Shown here piece by piece: positions 57,933-64,000 of a DNA stretch of 64,000 bases. Below the pieces are notes generated by a model. That model ran no database searches. It saw only the letters and a program-made list of their open reading frames with translations, and was not told the origin of the DNA. Made by a program: the position numbers and the translations under genes. Source of the DNA: Amycolatopsis taiwanensis DSM 45107 (GTDB taxonomy: Bacteria > Actinomycetota > Actinomycetes > Mycobacteriales > Pseudonocardiaceae). Location of the stretch: assembly GCF_000519205.1 (NCBI RefSeq), contig NZ_JAFB01000039.1, positions 1 through 64,000 on the forward strand, in the 5' to 3' direction. Within the stretch, counting starts at the first letter, position 1, and each line of letters begins with the position of its first letter.

Positions 57933-59420
57933 ATGTCAGAGATAAGGAACGAGTTTGGCCGGCGTGACGTGTTGCGTGCCGGCGTAGTCGTGGCCGCTGG
58001 CGCCGCTACCGCGGTCGGTGCGATGAGTACCGCGAGTGCGAGTCCTGCCTCGGCACCGGACCGTGTGACCGCATTGACGGGCGTGACGGTCATCGACGCC
58101 ACCGGCCGCCCGCCGCAGCGGAACACGACGGTGCTCATTCGCCGAGAGCGCATCATCGGGATGGGGCACGGCGTCGGAATCCCGGCCGGCACGGAAGTCA
58201 TCGCCATGCCCGGGAAGTTCGTCATTCCCGGGTTGTGCGACGCGCACGTGCACACCATGCCCATGGAGCAGATCTCGCCGCCGCTGTACCTGGCCACCGG
58301 TATCACCACCGTGCGGGAGATGTCCGGTACTCCGCTGCTTCACCAGTGGCGCGACCGGATCGAGCGCGGCGAGTTGCCCGGGCCGCGGTCGATGATGGCG
58401 AGCCGCATCATCGACGGCGCACCCACCACCGGCGACCCGGCGATGTTCACCGAGGTCGCCACCGAACAGGAGGCCCGGGAGGCGGTGCGACAGGCCAAAC
58501 GGGACGGTGCCGACTTCGTGAAGCTGGTCTCCCGGATGCCCCGCGACCTGCACCAAGTGGTTGCCGACGAGTCACGCCGGCAGCGGATCCCGTTCACCGG
58601 GCACCTTCCCGACGCGGTGCCGCTGACCGTGGCCAGCGCGGCGGGCCAGCGCAGCATCGAGCATCTCTACGCGACCTGGTACGAAACCTCCACCCGCGAG
58701 AATGAACTCTATGCCCGCATTGCGAAGCTGACCTTCGAGCATGGCGACTACCCCGGCTGGCTGCGCGAGACCCACCGGCTGGAGTGGGACGCCGTCAACA
58801 GCTACAGCGCCCGGAAGGCGGCGGCGGCGTTCGCCGCGTTGGCCCGCAACGGAACTCGCGTCGTGCCCACCCTCTCGGTCTACCAGATGCTGGACCGACC
58901 GGACGACATCGATCTGACGGACCAGCGGCTCCGGTATGTGCCGGCGTCCGCAGTGGAGGGTTGGCGGTGGGCGCTGGAGAACATCATCATGGCCGGCCGC
59001 ACCCCGGAGGAGATCGGGCAGCATCGTGAGTTGCTCGAGCATCGGCTGACTTTCGTGCGAGAACTCGCCAACGCCGGGGTGCCGGTGGTCGCCGGGACCG
59101 ACGGCGGTGACCTGCCGTTCGTCATTCCCGGGTACGGCCTGCACGACGAGCTCGCGCTGCTCGTGCGCGCCGGACTGTCACCGCTGGCCGCACTGCGGGC
59201 CGGGACCATCGAGGCCATGCGCCTGCTCGGCCTGGATCACGCGCTCGGCACCGTCGAGTCCGGCAAGCTCGCCGACCTCGTCGTTCTCGACGCCGACCCA
59301 CTGGCGGATATCCGCAACACCACCCGCATCCACGCTGTGGTCGCCCGCGGGCGCGTCATCACTGCCGAGCAACGCACCCGAATGCTCGACGACATCGCCA
59401 TCGCGGCCGCCCAGTCTTGA
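57933..59420 (+). CDS. Tat-exported metal-dependent amidohydrolase
   Basis: A 495-residue amidohydrolase with a twin-arginine signal (GRRDVLRAGVVVAAGAATAVGA, SASA cleavage region near 33). The mature enzyme shows CDAHVHTMP (H-x-H), DFVKLVSRM (lysine position), FTGHLPD (histidine), EHLYATW (histidine) and GTDGGDLPF (catalytic Asp). It therefore has the imidazolonepropionase/prolidase-like metal site and is exported folded. ATG 57933 is taken because the Tat motif follows directly. It is in one transcript with the DUF1772 gene 18 bases later. Confidence 0.9.
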   Translation: MSEIRNEFGRRDVLRAGVVVAAGAATAVGAMSTASASPASAPDRVTALTGVTVIDATGRPPQRNTTVLIRRERIIGMGHGVGIPAGTEVIAMPGKFVIPGLCDAHVHTMPMEQISPPLYLATGITTVREMSGTPLLHQWRDRIERGELPGPRSMMASRIIDGAPTTGDPAMFTEVATEQEAREAVRQAKRDGADFVKLVSRMPRDLHQVVADESRRQRIPFTGHLPDAVPLTVASAAGQRSIEHLYATWYETSTRENELYARIAKLTFEHGDYPGWLRETHRLEWDAVNSYSARKAAAAFAALARNGTRVVPTLSVYQMLDRPDDIDLTDQRLRYVPASAVEGWRWALENIIMAGRTPEEIGQHRELLEHRLTFVRELANAGVPVVAGTDGGDLPFVIPGYGLHDELALLVRAGLSPLAALRAGTIEAMRLLGLDHALGTVESGKLADLVVLDADPLADIRNTTRIHAVVARGRVITAEQRTRMLDDIAIAAAQS

Positions 59421-59438
59421 AAAGGAAAGAGAACCATC

Positions 59439-59924
59439 ATGTTGGTCCGGATCGTCACCGGACTCGCATTGCTGTCCGCCGGCCTGCTCGCGGGCGCGTT
59501 CGGCTATGGTGCCGCCAACGTCCAACCCACCTTCAACGCGGTACCAGTCGACGTGCGCCTGACCTTCCACACGGCACTCATGCACCTGAATTCCCCGATC
59601 GTGCAAACTGCCATGGCCGTCACCGTCCTCAGCTCCCTCGCTCTGGCCGTGCTCTCCCGTGGCGCATCGCGATACCTCGCGGGCGCGGCCGGCCTACTCG
59701 CCGTGGCCTCCTTCCTGATCACCCGGTTCGGCAACGTCCCCATCAACGGCCAGATGAAGATCTGGGCCGTCACCTCACCTCCGCCGGACTTCCGGTCGAT
59801 CCTCGACCGGTGGGAAATGTTCAACGTCATGCGCACCGTCACCGCGCTCCTCGCATTCATCCTCATCATCACGATCGTCGTGGGTGTCACCAAGTCGTCG
59901 TCCAAACGGGATGCGTTGTCGTGA
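59439..59924 (+). CDS. DUF1772 (anthrone-oxygenase-like) membrane protein
   Basis: A 161-residue membrane protein with four helices. The conserved DUF1772 stretch is the loop FGNVPINGQMKIWAVTSPP...RWEMFNVMRT between helices 3 and 4. Some relatives act as anthrone oxygenases or cofactorless oxygenases; most are uncharacterised. ATG 59439 has AAAGGAAAGAG upstream. Its 3' end overlaps the hsdS 3' end by 38 bases on the other strand. Confidence 0.8.
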   Translation: MLVRIVTGLALLSAGLLAGAFGYGAANVQPTFNAVPVDVRLTFHTALMHLNSPIVQTAMAVTVLSSLALAVLSRGASRYLAGAAGLLAVASFLITRFGNVPINGQMKIWAVTSPPPDFRSILDRWEMFNVMRTVTALLAFILIITIVVGVTKSSSKRDALS

Positions 59925-61170
59925 CGTCGAACTGACCGGTCACCGCCGCGGTGATCAGCGCTCGTCGGCGTTCGAGCATAACCTCGCGCTGTCGCCGTAC
60001 GCGGTCGGAGAACGCGACGACAAGGCGTTCCTGGCGGTCGAGACCGGCGGCGACGAGTTTCTGCACCGGCAATCCCGGAAGGAGGAAACGGAAGGACGCG
60101 ATCTGGTCGCCGCTCAGATGGGGCACGGACACGCCGGTGAGCTGGCGCTCCACGGAGGTCTTGAAATGCGACGAACCGAATACCCGCCTGAGGTAAGCCA
60201 TGCTCACGCTCCCGTTTCCCCGCAGGCGGGCCACTCGCTGCGACAGCAACGCCGGAAGATCCCGCTGTTCGACTTCGGCGACGCGCAGGCCGCCGGAAAT
60301 CCACGGGCGGTCCATGCCCAGCACCAGATCTCCGGCCAGCAAACGGAATTGACGCGGGATGGGGTGACGCTTTTCGTCCCAGCAGACCACGTCATTCCAG
60401 TCGACTCTACCGACGCCGACGTTCACACCGCGCAGCAATGGTGTTCCGTCAGCCGCGAAGTTCTCGCTCGGAAACGGGTGGTCCGACTGCATCCGGCAGA
60501 TTCGGCCGATCTTCACCGGTGTCCATTCATCGGCCGGAATGTCCAATGAGGACGTGTAGCCGGTCACCGCGGCGTCGACGATCTGCTGGAACCTGGCCTC
60601 CAGAAGAGCCGACTGGCGCGCCCGCGCCTCGATGACGCGGGCGAAGTGGCCGGCTTCGGCGTCCAGGAACTCGGTGATACGCCGCTGCTCGTCCAGCGGT
60701 GGACAGAGCAAGGTCAAGGAGCGGAAGGCGTCGTAGTCCAGATCCCATTGGTTCGGGCGAACGCCCTGGGAAAGCAACCGGTAAAGGTGCACGTAGGGCT
60801 CGGACCTGAGCAGGTAGTGGAGAAAACGTGGCTGGACAGCCGGGGAAAGCCCGCAGACGAGGTAGGCGGGGCTGACGATCCCTTCGTGCTCCGAAACCGC
60901 CAAGGATCCCTGCCACGCCTTCATCCTGTTCAGCACGAGGTCTCCCGGCCGGACGTACTGGTAGCGGCTCAGATCGTCACTGGGCCGGTTGAAATTGTCG
61001 TCCCGGCTGTCCTTCGGTACGACACCGTGATCGCGATACACCGAAAGGAGGGGCTTGCCCACGACCCCGGTCTTCTCGCGGCGACGGACCACCGTCCACA
61101 ACGGAATTCTCCGCCAGTGCGCGGGCGCCGCGGCCAGCACGCCGGCCGATACCGCGAACGCGCTGCTCAC
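59887..61170 (-). CDS. hsdS: Type I restriction-modification specificity subunit
   Basis: A 427-residue HsdS with two target-recognition domains (about 15-150 and 220-370) and two conserved helical regions. The first is PPLDEQRRITEFLDAEAGHFARVIEARARQ-like (near 155-185). The second, near 375-410, is LPVQKLVAAGLDRQERLV followed by a basic helix. The GTG at 61170 overlaps the hsdM stop (GTGA). The recognition sequence cannot be read from the protein. No hsdR is adjacent. Confidence 0.9.
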   Translation of the reverse strand: MSSAFAVSAGVLAAAPAHWRRIPLWTVVRRREKTGVVGKPLLSVYRDHGVVPKDSRDDNFNRPSDDLSRYQYVRPGDLVLNRMKAWQGSLAVSEHEGIVSPAYLVCGLSPAVQPRFLHYLLRSEPYVHLYRLLSQGVRPNQWDLDYDAFRSLTLLCPPLDEQRRITEFLDAEAGHFARVIEARARQSALLEARFQQIVDAAVTGYTSSLDIPADEWTPVKIGRICRMQSDHPFPSENFAADGTPLLRGVNVGVGRVDWNDVVCWDEKRHPIPRQFRLLAGDLVLGMDRPWISGGLRVAEVEQRDLPALLSQRVARLRGNGSVSMAYLRRVFGSSHFKTSVERQLTGVSVPHLSGDQIASFRFLLPGLPVQKLVAAGLDRQERLVVAFSDRVRRQREVMLERRRALITAAVTGQFDVTTTHPVWTTTW

Positions 61171-63143
61171 CCGGTCGCCTCGCCGAGCAGGCGCCGGATC
61201 TCGGCCTCCAGTTCACCCAGCTCCACGTCGATCTCGGCAAGCGGCCGCGACGGGCAGAACCTGTGGAAGTGCCGGGTGAAGGGGATCTCGTACCCGATTC
61301 TGGTCTTGTCGCCCGCTACCCAGGCGTCGGGCGCATACGGCAGGACTTCCCGGGCCAAGTGGTCGTCCAGGGTCTCATCGAGCGGCACGTTCGCGGTCTC
61401 ACGCAGGTCCGGGTCCGGCAGCGGATTTCCCTTGCGGTCTCGCTGAACCTCTCCCTCGGGGTCGGGCACCGACACGGCCGACCAGACCGCCCTGCGCACG
61501 ACGGCGGGCAGTTCACCCAACGGCGCCAGCGTTTCCCGCAAAGCCCCGGCGAATTCGGCCCGGCGGAAAGCGGGCGGCCGTCCGGTCAGCCCACGCAACG
61601 CGTCGACCAGCTTCTCTCGGTCGCCGTAGGGCACCAGTGATTTGGCGACCGCCAGCTCCGCCAACGCCTCCTCGGTCACCTCGAACCGAAGCCGCAACGG
61701 CCGTTCCACGGTGATCCGCCGGTAACCGAAATCCCGGGTGGCAAAGACCTTCACCCTTTCGTGCATCGGATGCCCGGGGTCGGCCGCCACCTCGAAGGCC
61801 TCGCCGTAGAGCCGCGTGATCCGCGCGATCTGCTCCTCGGGAAGTTCCTTTCGCTTTTCCCCCAATGACTTCCGCGTTTTGACACCGTACTCGCGTGCGT
61901 CGAGCAGGATCACCCTGCCCGCGTGCGCGGAACCCTTGCGGTTGGTCAGGATCCAGATATAGGTGGCGATCCCGGTGTTGTAGAACAGCTGGTCCGGCAG
62001 CGCGACAACGGCCTCCAGCCAGTCGTTTTCGAGAATCCACTGGCGGATCTTCGACTCCCCCGACCCGGCTACGCCGGTGAACAGCGGTGAGGCGGTGAAG
62101 ACGATCGCCAGCCGGGAACCACCGTCCTCCGGGCACCGCACGTGGTGGAGCATGTGCTGAACGAACAGCAACGATGCGTCGTTGATCCGCGGCAGCCCGG
62201 CGCCGAACCGGCCCGCGAAGCCGAGCGCGGCCTCCCGTTCCACGTCGGTCCGTACCTTCTTCCACTCGACGCCGAACGGTGGGTTGGCGAGCAGGTAGTC
62301 GAACCGGCGGCCGGCGTGCCGGTCGTGACTGAACGAGTTGCCGAAGCCGATGTTCTCGGCGTTCTCACCCCTGATCATCATGTCGGACCTGCAAATCGCG
62401 TAGGACTCGGGATTGAGCTCCTGGCCGTACGGCACCACGGTGGCTCGCGGGTTGCGCTCGGAGATGAAATCCTCGGCAGCGGTGAGCATGCCGCCCGTCC
62501 CGCACGCCGGGTCGAACACCGTCCGCACGATGCCCGGCGCCGCCAGTTCCGCCTCGTCCGGCGCGAGCAGCAGGTTCACCATCAGCCTGACGACCTCGCG
62601 CGGGGTGAAGTGCTCGCCGGCCGTCTCGTTCGAAACCTCCGAAAACCGCCGGATCAGCTCCTCGAACACGTAGCCCATGGAATGGTTGCCGACCGTTTCC
62701 GGGCTCAGGTCGACCTCGGCGAACCGCGCCGCCACGGCGTGCGCGAGACCGGCGCGGTCGAGCCGTTCGAGTTGGCGGGAGAAGTCGAACGAGGCGAAGA
62801 TCTCCGCGACATTACCGGAGAACTTCCCGACATAGTTGCGGAGATTCTTCGAAACGTTCCCGGGATCCTCCACCGCCGTGGCGTAGGTCAGCTCCGACGT
62901 GTTGTAGAAGCTCACTCCGCTGACCTCCCGCAGCCGGCGGTCCAGGTCGCGGGCACCGGCCTTCTCCAACTCCGCCCGCCGCCGCAGCACGGCGTCCTTC
63001 GTCGGCGCAAGCACGCAGTCCAGCCGCCGCAGCACCGTGAACGGCAGAATCACCCTGCCGAACTCCGACTGCTTGTAGTCGCCGCGCAGCAACTCCGCCA
63101 CCGACCAGATGAACCCGGCCAGATTGGTATGGCCCCTCGTCAC
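61167..63143 (-). CDS. hsdM: Type I restriction-modification DNA methyltransferase
   Basis: A 658-residue N6-adenine methyltransferase. The N-terminal HsdM helical domain (about 1-150) is followed by the AdoMet site DPACGTGGML near 210 and the catalytic NPPFG near 287. The C-terminal ~200 residues are longer than in classical HsdM (about 500 residues) and include VPLDETLDDHLAREVLPYAPDAW. GTG 63143 has GAGGTGA upstream. It forms a coupled unit with hsdS. The convergent genes on the left and a regulator on the right leave no room for hsdR within the window. Confidence 0.92.
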   Translation of the reverse strand: MTRGHTNLAGFIWSVAELLRGDYKQSEFGRVILPFTVLRRLDCVLAPTKDAVLRRRAELEKAGARDLDRRLREVSGVSFYNTSELTYATAVEDPGNVSKNLRNYVGKFSGNVAEIFASFDFSRQLERLDRAGLAHAVAARFAEVDLSPETVGNHSMGYVFEELIRRFSEVSNETAGEHFTPREVVRLMVNLLLAPDEAELAAPGIVRTVFDPACGTGGMLTAAEDFISERNPRATVVPYGQELNPESYAICRSDMMIRGENAENIGFGNSFSHDRHAGRRFDYLLANPPFGVEWKKVRTDVEREAALGFAGRFGAGLPRINDASLLFVQHMLHHVRCPEDGGSRLAIVFTASPLFTGVAGSGESKIRQWILENDWLEAVVALPDQLFYNTGIATYIWILTNRKGSAHAGRVILLDAREYGVKTRKSLGEKRKELPEEQIARITRLYGEAFEVAADPGHPMHERVKVFATRDFGYRRITVERPLRLRFEVTEEALAELAVAKSLVPYGDREKLVDALRGLTGRPPAFRRAEFAGALRETLAPLGELPAVVRRAVWSAVSVPDPEGEVQRDRKGNPLPDPDLRETANVPLDETLDDHLAREVLPYAPDAWVAGDKTRIGYEIPFTRHFHRFCPSRPLAEIDVELGELEAEIRRLLGEATG

Positions 63144-63275
63144 GCTTCACCTCGCCCCGGCCCTTCCAAGGAAGGGCGCAGCATAACGCCGGCCCGGCGC
63201 CTTGCGGCGGTGCCGAGCCGACGAGATCGGGAACCATTCGATATTGCCATTCGGGCGGGTGAACACGACGCATAT

Positions 63276-64000
63276 TCAGGCGTCGCAACTAACATTGAGG
63301 ACGTGCAGCGCCCGCAGTGCGGATTCGATCTCGAACCGGACGTCGGGGTCGCGCAACCCGGCACCGAACGCGGTTTCGATCTGGCGCATCCGGTATCGCA
63401 CGGTGCGCGGATGCACGCTGAGCCGGGTGGCGGCCTCCCGCACGTTGCCCTGCGCCTGCAGCCACGCGAACAGGGTGTCGGCCAGGCGCGAGCGCTGCTT
63501 GACCGGGAACCGCGCGAACGGCGCCAGCCGGCGCCGGGCAACCTGGCGCAGCAGGCCGGGATCGGCCAGCAGCCACAGGGTCGAGTAGTGCTCGGCGCAC
63601 ACGGTCACCGGAACGTCCGGCAGCACGCCTTCGGCGATCAGCCGCAGCGCCTGGCGCGCCCAGCGCAGGGAGGAGGCCGCCTCCGCGAGGGCGACGGTGG
63701 GGCCGATCGCGAGATGTGTGCCACGAAACGGCAGGCACAGCCGCTGGATGCGTTCGGTGGTGACCGGTCCGGGCAGCAGCATGCACGGCACCGGACCGCG
63801 CAGGTCGGCCAGCACGTCGGGGCCGAGCGCGGGGGCGCGCGGCAGGTAGCGGCCGCCGTCCAGCGCCACCAACGCGCACTGGTCGGGCACCACCCAGCCC
63901 GCGGTGGCGGCCAGTTCGTCGATCACGAAAGGCGAGACGGAGGGACGTCTGAGCACGAGGTGCAGCAGCCTGCGGCGACGGTCCCGGTCGGCGTCGGTCA
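63276..64000 (-). CDS. PucR-type transcriptional regulator, 5' end beyond window
   Basis: The last ~240 residues of a helix-turn-helix regulator. The C-terminus has the PucR-type DNA-binding region QGNVREAATRLSVHPRTVRYRMRQIE followed by LRDPDVRFEIESALRAL. Upstream lies a domain with CALVALDGGRYLP that resembles the CdaR/GGDEF-like part. The frame is still open at base 64000 with plausible residues (DADRDRRRRLLHLV), so the true start lies outside and GTG 63956 is probably internal. Whether it controls hsdMS is unclear; the two are on the same strand with a 132-base gap. Confidence 0.8.
   Translation of the reverse strand, partial: TDADRDRRRRLLHLVLRRPSVSPFVIDELAATAGWVVPDQCALVALDGGRYLPRAPALGPDVLADLRGPVPCMLLPGPVTTERIQRLCLPFRGTHLAIGPTVALAEAASSLRWARQALRLIAEGVLPDVPVTVCAEHYSTLWLLADPGLLRQVARRRLAPFARFPVKQRSRLADTLFAWLQAQGNVREAATRLSVHPRTVRYRMRQIETAFGAGLRDPDVRFEIESALRALHVLNVSCDA

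Noticed and set aside
1-64000. tRNA, rRNA or intact insertion sequence
   Set aside because: No cloverleaf-type sequence with a T-arm core, no rRNA-like stretch, and no complete transposase with terminal repeats was found by reading; a dedicated covariance search could still find a small RNA.

Overview
The window is very GC-rich DNA with frequent GTG/TTG starts, 1-8 bp stop/start overlaps (ATGA, GTGA, TTGA) and a regulator complement (two full-length PucR and one partial, two PadR, RpiR, LysR, MarR, ArsR, OmpR-type two-component) typical of a large-genome soil actinomycete. Gene content (mycobacterial-type HNH relic, PucR/PadR families, Tat substrates, dense catabolic operons) suggests Pseudonocardiaceae, for example an Amycolatopsis relative; this is inference from style, not a database match. 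No rRNA, tRNA, CRISPR array or intact insertion sequence was found.

Layout. 1-1.04 kb holds relics (HNH endonuclease C-terminus, IS5-type transposase fragment). 1.04-7.7 kb (minus) is a D-amino-acid/peptide catabolic operon: PucR regulator, FAD amino-acid oxidoreductase, ACS-type MFS carrier, cytoplasmic beta-lactamase-fold hydrolase, N-acyl-D-amino-acid deacylase. 7.75-11.6 kb is a second PucR regulator divergent from aldehyde dehydrogenase plus a GlcG/HbpS-like protein, closed by a strong terminator. 11.7-19 kb has a PadR/membrane-protein pair (minus) facing a cytochrome bd operon cydA-cydB-cydD-cydC (plus). A duplicated, apparently translated small ORF sits at two junctions here: between padR and its membrane partner, and directly before cydA. 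19.1-20.04 kb is an ADP-ribosylglycohydrolase. 20.08-20.43 kb is a head-to-head array of 21-bp repeats whose relatives recur at 42.8 and 54.6 kb.

20.5-30.3 kb: gamma-glutamyltransferase, RidA, a DHA2-type MFS exporter and a small protein (minus) diverge from a membrane transporter. The transporter is followed by a PqqC/TenA-like putative dimetal oxygenase, a Rieske ferredoxin, a ferredoxin reductase, a second Rieske protein and TerC; the first three look like one oxygenase electron-transfer set. 30.4-31.8 kb is a cationic amino-acid permease. 31.8-36.5 kb (minus) carries an Asp/Glu-type racemase (with a 15-residue leader ORF), aminotransferase, MHS-family carrier and amidohydrolase. It diverges from the 5-oxoprolinase operon pxpA-pxpB-pxpC-rpiR-ridA-VOC-SDR-SDR (36.8-42.4 kb), with a palindromic operator candidate between them. 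Together with gamma-glutamyltransferase this gives a plausible theme of gamma-glutamyl, pyroglutamyl and D-amino-acid utilisation.

42.5-48.3 kb: a MacAB-like export system (lipoprotein, peptidoglycan-binding adaptor, ATPase, permease) diverges from an OmpR/EnvZ-type two-component pair. 48.3-49.3 kb holds the second PadR/membrane pair, divergent from a DUF6220-like membrane protein and a Tat-exported multicopper oxidase with a methionine-rich loop. 51.3-54.6 kb: LysR divergent from a pyruvate oxidase, then a small unknown gene. 54.8-57.9 kb: MarR, an MFS exporter divergent from its probable ArsR regulator, and a DUF488 protein. 57.9-59.9 kb: a Tat-exported amidohydrolase and a DUF1772 membrane protein. 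59.9-63.1 kb: type I modification genes hsdM-hsdS without an adjacent hsdR. The right edge cuts a third PucR-type regulator.
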